From positions 1-36,734 of the forward strand of contig JAAWIE010000187.1 in the NCBI GenBank assembly GCA_022796195.1: 36,734 bases of DNA. Direction: 5' to 3'. The position numbers and the translations under genes were made by a program. The notes beneath the pieces were generated by a model, which was given only the letters and a program-made list of their open reading frames with translations, had not been told where the DNA came from and searched no databases. Each line of letters begins with the position of its first letter. Position 1 is the stretch's first letter. This document shows, piece after piece, positions 8,401 to 15,189 of this stretch. The DNA comes from Lawsonibacter sp. (GTDB lineage Bacteria > Bacillota > Clostridia > Oscillospirales > Oscillospiraceae).

Positions 8401-8526
8401 ATGGAAGAAACTCAGACAAGGGATATTTCAGAAAAAGAACTTGTAAGGCTGTTGGAAACCATGCCGGATAACATGGTCATAAAGGTAATTTTCGGGGAGG
8501 AGGGAAAGGATGGGGAAGGGGAATGA
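8401..8526 (+). CDS. Small acidic protein, 41 aa
   Basis: Open frame from ATG 8401 to TGA 8524-8526, preceded by AGGGG (8391-8395) and starting 9 bp after the DUF5688 gene. It encodes 41 residues, acidic and helical at first (EKELVRLLETMPDN), then a short strand (MVIKVIF), ending in a Gly/Glu tail. Its last 17 bases overlap the start of the RadC-like gene in another frame, so translation of the two is probably coupled. Family unknown. Confidence 0.5.
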   Translation: MEETQTRDISEKELVRLLETMPDNMVIKVIFGEEGKDGEGE

Positions 8527-9052
8527 TTTTGCACTGGAGGTCGTGTCCGTCCGTCTGGTCCGGGATGCCCCTATTTATTCGGAAAGTAAAATTAGAAATT
8601 CCACGGATGTGATCCATCTGGTGGGGGAACAGCTTTGTGACATGGACCGGGAGGTAGTATGCGTCATCAACCTGAAAGCGGACAATACGCCCATTAACTG
8701 CCATTTTGCCAGTGTCGGAGCTTTGGATTATTCAATGGCACATCCGAGGGAACTATTAAAAGCCGGCATCTTATCCAATGCGGGAAAGATTATTCTTGCA
8801 CACAATCACGTTTCCGGAGACCTCATTCCGTCAGAGATGGATGTGAAACTGACAGATCAGATGCAGCAGGTATGCGGGCTGGTAGGGATTCCCCTGCTGG
8901 ACCATGTGATTGTAGGCGGGGATAACAGCCGGTACTTTAGTTTCCATGAAAAGGGGCTGGTAAAAAATCCGCACAGGGAATACCAGACCGATTACCGGAA
9001 ACTGGAATGGGACAGCCCGGCGGAGGTGGCAGAGAGGGGGAGAAGTAGATGA
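8510..9052 (+). CDS. radC: RadC-like JAB/MPN domain protein
   Basis: A 180-aa protein carrying the JAMM metal motif of RadC/JAB domains: His98-x-His100 in LAHNHVSGD, then Ser108 and Asp111 in LIPSEMD. The fold extends from about residue 30 to 150 and ends in the family-typical LLDHVIVGGDNSRYFSFHEKG. It lacks the N-terminal helix-hairpin-helix of chromosomal RadC, as is usual for copies on mobile elements. The precise function of these proteins is unsettled; a role in DNA metabolism of the incoming element is often assumed. GGAGGAGGGAAAGG lies just before the ATG. Its stop overlaps the primase start by 4 bp (ATGA), so the two are translationally coupled. Confidence 0.88.
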   Translation: MGKGNDFALEVVSVRLVRDAPIYSESKIRNSTDVIHLVGEQLCDMDREVVCVINLKADNTPINCHFASVGALDYSMAHPRELLKAGILSNAGKIILAHNHVSGDLIPSEMDVKLTDQMQQVCGLVGIPLLDHVIVGGDNSRYFSFHEKGLVKNPHREYQTDYRKLEWDSPAEVAERGRSR

Positions 9053-10086
9053 GGTTTACAGCGGAGGAGCTGGGCATTGCAAAACAGGCGGACCTCTGTG
9101 CCGTGGCGGAACGCATGGGCTATACCGTAAAAAGGATTGGGCATTACCATACGCTGAAAGAAATGGATTCCATACGGATTTATGAACGGAGCCACTGGTG
9201 CCGGTTCTCAAGGCGGTATGACAAAGGGGAGAATGGCGGCAGCCAGATTGACTTCCTGCGGGTGTTTGCGGGCATGGATGTGAAAGAGGCGGTGTTCTGG
9301 CTGCTGGATTTTGTGGGGTACCGCAGGGAGGAAAGCATGAATGACAAAGCCATTCATGCTGAAGAACCGTCCGCAGGCGGACTTGCCGCAGGGCGGCATT
9401 CTTCACGGAGAGACGTTCTTCAGAATCTTGCCCCGACGGGGAAAAAAGAAGAAAAGAAGAAACCGTTTGTACTGCCGGAGTTTGCCGGGAGCAATGCTTA
9501 CCTGTACCGTTATCTGGAGTATGAGCGGGGGATTGCCCGCCCGGTCATTGACTTCTTTGTGGGAAAAGGGATTTTATATGAGGCAAAAAATTACCACAAC
9601 ATTGTCTTTGTCGGGACGGACCGGGACGGCGTGCCGAAGTTTGCCAGTATGCGGGGTGTCTTTGACAGGAATGGAAAGGGCTTTAAGTGCGACGTGGCTG
9701 GCAATGACAAGAGGTACGGTTTCCATCTGTATTATGGGAAAAGCAGGAAAGTAATAGTGTTCGAGGCGGCAATCGACCTGATGAGCTATATTACCATGTT
9801 TCCGAAAGACAGGGCGAGCATGGTGGCACTTGGGATGCTGGCGGATGCCCCTCTGGAAACCTTCCTTGCGGAACACCCGGAGATGGAGGAAATACAATTC
9901 TGTCTGGATAATGACGGACCGGGCAGGAAAGCAGCGGCAAGCCTGCAGCAGAAATATACGGAGAAGGGCTACCGGACAGATGTGTTCCTGCCGCCGGAAC
10001 CGTATAAGGACTTCAACCAGTGGAATGTGGAAATGAGAAAAGCAAAAGAGCAGAAAGAAATCCGTGAAAATGCCAGAGTGATATAG
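9049..10086 (+). CDS. DUF3991/Toprim primase-like protein
   Basis: Protein of 345 aa. Residues 1-95 form the N-terminal domain common to DUF3991 primases of conjugative elements, with DSIRIYERSHWCRFSRRYD and GGSQIDFLRVFAGM. Residues ~140-340 hold the Toprim fold: catalytic Glu239 in VIVFEAAIDLM and the DxD pair Asp287/Asp289 in CLDNDGPG. Such proteins are thought to prime complementary-strand synthesis after transfer. No helicase domain is attached. The start overlaps the RadC stop. The stop codon is part of the first GATATAG box of the repeat array that follows, so gene and array are directly joined. Confidence 0.85.
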   Translation: MRFTAEELGIAKQADLCAVAERMGYTVKRIGHYHTLKEMDSIRIYERSHWCRFSRRYDKGENGGSQIDFLRVFAGMDVKEAVFWLLDFVGYRREESMNDKAIHAEEPSAGGLAAGRHSSRRDVLQNLAPTGKKEEKKKPFVLPEFAGSNAYLYRYLEYERGIARPVIDFFVGKGILYEAKNYHNIVFVGTDRDGVPKFASMRGVFDRNGKGFKCDVAGNDKRYGFHLYYGKSRKVIVFEAAIDLMSYITMFPKDRASMVALGMLADAPLETFLAEHPEMEEIQFCLDNDGPGRKAAASLQQKYTEKGYRTDVFLPPEPYKDFNQWNVEMRKAKEQKEIRENARVI

Positions 10087-10298
10087 GAATGATATAGTCC
10101 CAGTTTTTTCAGATATAGGAAAGATATAGGATTTGGGAAAATGATATAGGAAAGATATAGGATTTGGGAAAATGATATAGGAAAGATATAGCCATCGCTC
10201 AAGGGGGGATTTTCAGAGATATAGAAAAGATATAGAAACCGAAAGAAGGATATAGGAATGATATAGGGAACGCTGGATTTGATATAGAAAAGATATAG
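10080..10298 (+). repeat. Iteron array: 14 GATATAG boxes in 7 phased pairs
   Basis: GATATAG begins at 10080, 10091, 10112, 10123, 10143, 10154, 10174, 10185, 10218, 10229, 10249, 10260, 10281 and 10292. Each pair is exactly 11 bp start-to-start with a 4-nt spacer (GAAA, GAAT or AAAA). Pair-to-pair distances are 32, 31, 31, 44, 31 and 32 bp. All boxes lie on the same strand and roughly one face of the helix. The consensus pair is GATATAGGAAAGATATAG. This is the pattern of an iterated protein-binding site: a replication iteron, a ParR centromere or a relaxosome accessory site. It directly precedes the oriT-like repeats. Confidence 0.9.
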
Positions 10299-10340
10299 TT
10301 TTCCCTATAATAAGGCATATATCCTATTTTAGTGGGGGTT

Positions 10341-10452
10341 TCAGGGGTTACTCCCCTGACCAGAAAGCCGGACCTTTGGACGGCTTGCATTTTGTGACAC
10401 AAAATGCGTATCTGGCGAAACCTTTGGGAGTGGAAAGGAGGCAAAGGTTTCG
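10341..10452 (+). other. oriT: Putative origin of transfer (oriT)
   Basis: Four inverted repeats lie in 112 bp. TCAGGGG/CCCCTGA (10341-10347/10353-10359) has a 5-nt loop. AAGCCG/CGGCTT spans 10365-10370/10381-10386. GCATTTTGTG/CACAAAATGC (10387-10396/10398-10407) is a perfect 10-bp repeat around one base. CGAAACCTTTG/CAAAGGTTTCG spans 10416-10426/10442-10452. Between the last two is GTATCTGGCG (10408-10417), which resembles the ATCCTG-type nick site that follows an inverted repeat in MOBP origins. The region is noncoding and lies upstream of mobC and the relaxase. The exact nick position is not proven. The remainder, 10453-10581, shows no further structure. Confidence 0.55.
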
Positions 10453-10581
10453 GGGCAGGAGAGGATTTGCGGCAGGCAGGAAAGACAGGTAAGGAAAGGT
10501 GCTTTTTGTAACAGGGGCTGTCATAATGGCGGCTGTATGTTATGATTGATGCAGGAAAAAAACGGAGGGGAGGCGATAAGG

Positions 10582-10992
10582 ATGGCTGTCAAGGCATACA
10601 ATGATGAACTGAGGGCTTTGCTGGCGGGCGTGGAATGTGTACTGGCATATGACACGGCAGCGGATTATCTGGGGCTGACGAATGGTGGCTACAGGGAAAT
10701 GGTACAGATATTTGTCAGGGAGAAACAGGATATTGAGGGGACAGAGCAGTATGTGGTGTCGTCGTTAGTGGATATTGAATCGGCAGAATGTAACGGGCTG
10801 GTATGCACTACGGTAAACAGGACCATTACAGACCTTCTGGAACAGGATGGCGACGGGCAAATTATTACGGAGAGCCTGGCAAATTATTATGAGGAACATC
10901 ATAGGAGTTTTGATGGGCTTGAGATACCGGTACACCTGCGGCAGAGATTTGAGAAGTACAGGGCATGGGCGCGGGAATATTACAGGGAATAG
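10582..10992 (+). CDS. AbiEi antitoxin-like / hypothetical protein
   Basis: The ATG at 10582 is preferred (136 aa) because GGAGGGGAGG (10564-10573) precedes it at normal spacing. In-frame TTG 10546 and ATG 10549 lack a ribosome site. The pattern resembles AbiEi-type antitoxins: an N-terminal helical part (ALLAGVECVLAYDTAADYLG) followed by NGLVCTTVNRTITDLLEQDGDG and a helical end with ESLANYYEEH. In AbiEi proteins the matching segment reads roughly 'G..vT...RTi.Dll'. No AbiEii nucleotidyltransferase toxin follows, so it is either an orphan regulator or only distantly related. It is the first gene after the oriT-like region and ends just before an intrinsic terminator. Confidence 0.5.
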   Translation: MAVKAYNDELRALLAGVECVLAYDTAADYLGLTNGGYREMVQIFVREKQDIEGTEQYVVSSLVDIESAECNGLVCTTVNRTITDLLEQDGDGQIITESLANYYEEHHRSFDGLEIPVHLRQRFEKYRAWAREYYRE

Positions 10993-11008
10993 AAAATAAA
11001 GTTGTTAT

Positions 11009-11046
11009 GGCATCAGGCTGATTATCGTCTGGTGCCTTTTATTTTT
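11009..11046 (+). terminator. Intrinsic terminator
   Basis: GGCATCAG (11009-11016) pairs with CTGGTGCC (11029-11036) over eight positions with one G-U. It is followed by TTTTATTTTT. It lies between the AbiEi-like gene and the next gene, whose ribosome site begins 14 bp downstream. Confidence 0.75.
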
Positions 11047-11076
11047 ATATGGAAAGGAACAGGAGGTGCAGGGAGC

Positions 11077-11673
11077 ATGGGAATGGATGTGTTGGAAGTA
11101 AATACGCCGGGGGAGCTGGTGTTGTGGCTCCATCTGGTACAGTCGAAAGTCAGTATGGAGCAGGACGAGGCAGAAATCATTTTGGATTATATGGCAGAGC
11201 ATGGCATGACGTTAGCAGTCCGCAATCAGGAACTGGCGGTGCTGGATGCCGGGGAGGAATCCCCGGAGTATAAGTCATATTCCATAGATGATGCCATACA
11301 CGATGTTTGTGAGTGGAACCTGGAACTGATTCAGGATATGGAGGACGGTATGAAAAATCCGGCAGACCAGAAGGAATATAATCAGTTCAGTGACGCACTT
11401 GATATTCTGAAGAAACAGGAGACAGTGCTGGATGGGCTGTATCAACAGACAAAGTATGAGCAGATGGCACAGGAGTGTGCAGTGGAGGTAATTACTCTTG
11501 CGTTCGGAGATATATCGGAAGAAATGTGGAAAAAGATAGAGGCATGCAGACAGGGCAGGACAGAAAGGACCGAAGGGAAAAAAGTAAGCAGACAGCTAGG
11601 CGGGCAGCAGGAAAGCCCGGAAGTACAGGCGGAAAAACAGCAGGAGGAAAGCAGACAGGAAAGGGGGAGGTAG
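11077..11673 (+). CDS. Hypothetical protein upstream of mobC, 198 aa
   Basis: The frame is open from 11002, but ATG 11077 is chosen because AGGAGGTG (11061-11068) precedes it at 8 nt; the region before it is terminator and leader. The product is acidic and helical. Residues 1-60 include a compact segment (GELVLWLHLVQSKVSMEQDEAEIILDY, shown by its ends GELV and ILDY). The last 35 residues are a Gln/Glu/Arg-rich, probably disordered tail. Its stop codon directly abuts the mobC ATG (TAG then ATG), implying coupled translation. I do not recognise the family. Position suggests a relaxosome accessory or a regulator of mobilisation. Confidence 0.6.
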   Translation: MGMDVLEVNTPGELVLWLHLVQSKVSMEQDEAEIILDYMAEHGMTLAVRNQELAVLDAGEESPEYKSYSIDDAIHDVCEWNLELIQDMEDGMKNPADQKEYNQFSDALDILKKQETVLDGLYQQTKYEQMAQECAVEVITLAFGDISEEMWKKIEACRQGRTERTEGKKVSRQLGGQQESPEVQAEKQQEESRQERGR

Positions 11674-11997
11674 ATGGCAAAGGAGGTTGTAAAGCATTTC
11701 CGTCTGACCGCCCATGATGCCGGCATTTTTTCGGTAAAGGCGAGAGAGGCAGGAATGAAAGAATCTGATTATTTCCGGCTGCTGATAACGCAGGAGCCGA
11801 ACGACTACCCGGAAGTGAGGCAGGGGTTAAAAGCCCTTATCAATGAAGTGAACCGGATCGGCGTCAATATCAACGAAATCGTCCATAACAATAATTCGGG
11901 GCTGTACCGGGAATCGGACAAAATCCGTCTGGTTGCCTATATGCGGAAACTGAATGAAGGAATGGAAAGGGTGGTGGCGGCTCTTGGCTATCACTAA
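11674..11997 (+). CDS. mobC: MobC-like relaxosome accessory protein
   Basis: Protein of 107 aa with a ribosome site (AAGGGGGAGG) inside the end of the previous gene. The N-terminal half looks like a ribbon-helix-helix unit (KHFRLTAHDAGIFSVKAREAGM, strand plus helix). The C-terminal half carries the MobC signature LKALINEVNRIGVNINEIVHN, where the asparagine-rich helix is characteristic. MobC proteins bind oriT and help the relaxase open the duplex around the nick. The gene overlaps the relaxase start by 14 bp. The same DNA-binding fold makes it a second candidate, besides the ParR-like protein, for reading the GATATAG array 1.4 kb upstream. Confidence 0.87.
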   Translation: MAKEVVKHFRLTAHDAGIFSVKAREAGMKESDYFRLLITQEPNDYPEVRQGLKALINEVNRIGVNINEIVHNNNSGLYRESDKIRLVAYMRKLNEGMERVVAALGYH

Positions 11998-13432
11998 GAT
12001 TCTGACCATAAATGACAGCGGCGTGAAGTTTTCGGGGAAACATCTGGAGCAGGCGGTCTCCTATATCCTTGACCGGGAGAAAACGCAGGGTGGCAGGCTG
12101 GTAACGGGGATTAACTGCCAGCCGGGGAAAGCCTACGAACAGATGGCGGCAACGAAACGGAAGTATGGAAAGACGGATAAGAGGCAGGGCTACCACCTTA
12201 TCATTTCCTTTGAGGCGGGGGAGGTAAGACCGGACACTGCTTTTGAAATTATACGGAAATTTGTTGAGGAATATCTGGGGCAGGAGTATGAGGCTGTCCT
12301 TGCCGTCCATGACAATACTGCCCACGTCCACGGGCATATCATATTTAACAGTGTAAATTACCAAAACGGCAGGAAATACCGTTATGAAAAGGGGGACTGG
12401 GCAAAAAAGATACAGCCTATTACAAACCGTCTTTGTAGAGAATACGGACTTTCTACCATAGAGATAGAGGAACACGGCAGGAAACGTAATGAGGGATATA
12501 AAGATTGGAACGAGTTCCGGGACGGGAAATTCATCTGGCGGGACATGATACAGAGGGATGTGGATGCCTGCATCATGCAGGCGGAATCCTTTGAGGAGTT
12601 CCTGGACCTTATGGTGGAAAAGGAATATGACATCAAGCAAAATAAATATCTGGCGGTAAAGCCTAAAGGGATGCAGCGGTTCTGCCGTTGCAAATCTCTG
12701 GGGGAGGATTATACGGAGGAAAGGATACGGGAGAGAATCCGGATGGAAAGTCTGGAAACCTATGCCAAAAGGAACCGTGAACAAAATCCCCACACCATAG
12801 AACCGCCGGGGGATGAGTTCTTACGCAGGACAAAGCTGACCGGCATACAGAAAACCTATTATGCGAAAATCTGTCGCCTTCGCCATCTGGAACGGCTGCC
12901 CTACAGCAAGGCATGGGAATACCGGGAGGAAATCCGGAAAATGCAGGAAGTCCATGAGAAATACCTGTTCCTTGTAAAGAATGGGATTCACTCCCTTACG
13001 GAACTGGCAGCAGCCAGGGATAACCTGAAGGAAAAAGCAGCAGAGTGCGGAAAGGAAAGGCGGGAACTGTACCGGGAGAAAAGGCAGATGGCACCGCTGT
13101 TTTCCGTGGCGGATAAAATGATGGAATTAGCCCCGGCAGAAAAAAGTTATCAGGCAGGGGATGAATTTTTTGAAAAGGAACACCTGCGGTACCGGGCATT
13201 GGAGGGGCAGTTACGGAGCGAGGGGTATTCACTGGAAGAAACAGAAATGCTCCGTAAAAAATATAAGGATAAAGGCAGCGGCATTTATGAGAGACAGCGG
13301 GAAATCAGGAAAAGGCTGAAAATGGCCGGAGAAATGATAACTGAATTTACGGAAAGCCTGGAACGGGCAAGGGACAGGCAGGAAGAAAAAACAGAACAGG
13401 AAATGAGCAGGAACAGCCGGAGTCAGGAATGA
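11984..13432 (+). CDS. mobA: MOBP-type relaxase
   Basis: DNA-nicking relaxase, 482 aa. The frame is open from ATG 11954, but TTG 11984 gives the family-typical N-terminus MAITKIL and a normal 14-bp overlap with mobC, so I prefer it. Motif I contains a likely nucleophile, Tyr27, in AVSYILDREKT. The three-histidine metal motif is HVHGHIIFN (His114, His116, His118, Asn122). Residues ~1-250 form the nuclease domain. The remainder is a basic, helical and coiled-coil region (residues ~290-480) without a primase or helicase domain. It should cleave at oriT, form a covalent 5'-phosphotyrosine and be carried through the channel by VirD4. The last codons are part of a terminator hairpin. Confidence 0.9.
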   Translation: MAITKILTINDSGVKFSGKHLEQAVSYILDREKTQGGRLVTGINCQPGKAYEQMAATKRKYGKTDKRQGYHLIISFEAGEVRPDTAFEIIRKFVEEYLGQEYEAVLAVHDNTAHVHGHIIFNSVNYQNGRKYRYEKGDWAKKIQPITNRLCREYGLSTIEIEEHGRKRNEGYKDWNEFRDGKFIWRDMIQRDVDACIMQAESFEEFLDLMVEKEYDIKQNKYLAVKPKGMQRFCRCKSLGEDYTEERIRERIRMESLETYAKRNREQNPHTIEPPGDEFLRRTKLTGIQKTYYAKICRLRHLERLPYSKAWEYREEIRKMQEVHEKYLFLVKNGIHSLTELAAARDNLKEKAAECGKERRELYREKRQMAPLFSVADKMMELAPAEKSYQAGDEFFEKEHLRYRALEGQLRSEGYSLEETEMLRKKYKDKGSGIYERQREIRKRLKMAGEMITEFTESLERARDRQEEKTEQEMSRNSRSQE

Positions 13433-13453
13433 CTTGTTGCGGGCTGTTATTTT
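13412..13453 (+). terminator. Bipartite terminator over the relaxase stop
   Basis: AACAGCC (13412-13418) pairs with GGCTGTT (13442-13448), followed by ATTTTT. Inside it AGTCA/TGACT (13421-13425/13430-13434) closes a GGAA loop. The structure overlaps the relaxase stop codon, so translation could modulate it. Confidence 0.55.
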
Positions 13454-13489
13454 TATGGGCAGAGAATATATGAATGGAGGGCATGGCAG

Positions 13490-13858
13490 ATGGCAGAAAT
13501 AACTTTTTATGCGGCGGAGTGTATGGAGTTTCCGGAACAGATGGGGGAACTGCATGAAAACCTGGCGCTGTCAGAGGCAGTGGACGTGTATATGTGGATT
13601 TGCAGGAGGGGCAGGCCATATGGACCGGGAATCGGTTTTGTGTTGCAGGATGAAAGTATCCCGGATTATTCCGGCACCAAATGGCCGTTATATCAGGGCA
13701 GGGGGATTGCACAGGAGATGATTGACTTAATTCCTGCATACAGGGACCACCCTCTGGTAAAACAGGCAGTGGAGGATATGAAACCCTATTTGGAAAAGCT
13801 GGAGGGGGATAGAAAGGAAGAGCGCGGCATGGAACGCACCAGAGGAATGAGGAGATGA
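13490..13858 (+). CDS. Hypothetical protein, 122 aa
   Basis: The ATG at 13490 follows GGAGG (13476-13480). The sequence begins EITFYAAECMEFPEQMGE, then contains SEAVDVYMWI, GIGFVLQDES and HPLVKQAVEDMKPYLEKL. This pattern resembles a module that I associate with small stand-alone proteins and with parts of large polyvalent proteins on clostridial conjugative elements, but I cannot give it a reliable family name. There is no membrane segment. The C-terminal 15 residues are Arg/Glu-rich. It lies between the relaxase and a coiled-coil gene. The following 13859-13960 is noncoding, with one imperfect hairpin (TGGAATGCCG...CGGCA...TTCCA, 13869-13901). Confidence 0.6.
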   Translation: MAEITFYAAECMEFPEQMGELHENLALSEAVDVYMWICRRGRPYGPGIGFVLQDESIPDYSGTKWPLYQGRGIAQEMIDLIPAYRDHPLVKQAVEDMKPYLEKLEGDRKEERGMERTRGMRR

Positions 13859-13960
13859 CGGCTTTTGCTGGAATGCCGAGAGAACGGCAGGGAAGATTCC
13901 ATAGAAGAATCACCCAATGAATTGCAGTAAATAAGAAAAAACAGGAAAGTGAGGCAGGAT

Positions 13961-15157
13961 ATGGAGACAAGGAAACCGGAAAATGCGCAGGTTGCGGCTG
14001 CTGTAAGGGATTTTACCCAAAAGGGATGCAGGGATGACGTGCTGCGGATTGCAAAAGAAGATTTGGGGCTTGGCTATCCAAAAGAGCTGGCTGCCCTTTA
14101 TGCGGAATCAGGATGGCAGGTGGACCGATGTAAGAAATTTTCTTCCATTATGCGGGCGGACAGTGACAGGGAGCTGCTGCAGATGCTGGCGGATGGCGGG
14201 TTCAATCCCTACCAGATGCAGCTACTGGCAAATTATTATGGGAAAGGCGTGCCTGTGGCGCAGCTGCGGGATGTGGGTGCAAAGAACCTGACCGCTTACG
14301 ACATGGAGCAGGCATTAAAACGGATATATCAGGCAAACCGGGAGACGGAAACGGAAAAAGCAGGGGAAAGCCCGGAGAGTAAAGACTGGCAGGAGAAAAT
14401 TGTGTCTTTGACGGAGGAACTCAGGCAGCGGGAAAAGGAGCTGGAGGAGCAGCAGGAAATCAATAATAAACAGGCGTCAGAGAGTGCCGGACTCCGCATA
14501 AAAGCGGAGGACCTGGAAAAACAGGTAAGGGAACTGGAACAGGAGAAAGCAGGCTATGACAGTGAAAAGCGTTCCATTCTGGAGGAACGGGACCGTTTCT
14601 ATCAGCAGAGCCAGGTGCTTATGAGAGAAAAGGAACAGTTGATTGCCGACATTGAGGAAGTCCAGAAAGAAAAAGATGAGATGGGGCAGAGGTTAAAAGA
14701 GATGGAAAGTAAGGTTTTGACGGGGACAGTGGAAACACAGGCAGCAGGACAGGCCAGAAGCGGGCAGCAGACGGCAGGGGAACAGACGGTTGCCGGCGGA
14801 TCGGAAATAACAGCAGGACGGCAGATGGCAGAGCCTGCCGGGAGTGATTATTTTGCCGCTATCAGGGGCAGGAACGGGGAAAGGCACCTTGTTCCAGTGG
14901 AGAGAAGTGTGCGGAGAAAGCCGGACGGGCTGAAAGTCTTTGCGGAAAAATTATTTGGCAGGGGCAGACAGGATTCCGGGCTGATAAAGCAGCTTACCGG
15001 GAAAGGCTTAAACCCTGCACAGATGGAACAGGTCAGGATGGCGGTACAGGCAGGGCTTACGGAAAAGGAAGTGAACGACCTGATTGACAGCGGTTTCAGT
15101 GCGGAGGAAATGGCACAGGCGGTGGAAATCGTGGTTGCGGAAAAGGCATACCAGTAA
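13961..15157 (+). CDS. Coiled-coil protein with repeated helical ends
   Basis: Protein of 398 aa. The ATG at 13961 is preferred (GAGG at 13951-13954); an in-frame GTG at 13949 is possible. Residues ~125-255 are a long charged coiled coil rich in Glu, Lys and Gln. It is flanked by two related helical units. Near residue 75 these read GGFNPYQMQLLANYYGKGV, and near residue 347 they read GKGLNPAQMEQVRMAVQAG, each followed by a second helix with a MEQA/MAQA pattern. I do not recognise the family. The position between relaxase and PcfB-like gene suggests a cytosolic relaxosome or coupling scaffold; this is inference. Confidence 0.65.
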   Translation: METRKPENAQVAAAVRDFTQKGCRDDVLRIAKEDLGLGYPKELAALYAESGWQVDRCKKFSSIMRADSDRELLQMLADGGFNPYQMQLLANYYGKGVPVAQLRDVGAKNLTAYDMEQALKRIYQANRETETEKAGESPESKDWQEKIVSLTEELRQREKELEEQQEINNKQASESAGLRIKAEDLEKQVRELEQEKAGYDSEKRSILEERDRFYQQSQVLMREKEQLIADIEEVQKEKDEMGQRLKEMESKVLTGTVETQAAGQARSGQQTAGEQTVAGGSEITAGRQMAEPAGSDYFAAIRGRNGERHLVPVERSVRRKPDGLKVFAEKLFGRGRQDSGLIKQLTGKGLNPAQMEQVRMAVQAGLTEKEVNDLIDSGFSAEEMAQAVEIVVAEKAYQ

Positions 15158-15189
15158 CACAAATTTTTTGATACGACAGGAGGTAAAAA

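Noticed and set aside
10080-10298. CRISPR-like array
   Set aside because: The repeats are 7 bp in pairs with near-identical spacers of 4 and about 13 nt, without cas genes; this is an iteron pattern.
10279-10311. Promoter TTGATA ... TATAAT after the iterons
   Set aside because: Spacing is 21 bp and the -35 is part of a repeat box; the TATAAT alone is not enough.
10199-10444. 81-aa open frame on the minus strand through the repeats
   Set aside because: Its sequence is the translation of the repeat boxes and oriT-like hairpins; no ribosome site.
10405-10512. Short + strand frame starting in the oriT-like palindrome
   Set aside because: No ribosome site and it overlaps the inverted repeats; low-information sequence.
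11870-12793. 307-aa open frame on the minus strand
   Set aside because: It is antisense to mobC and relaxase, whose motifs are clear on the + strand.
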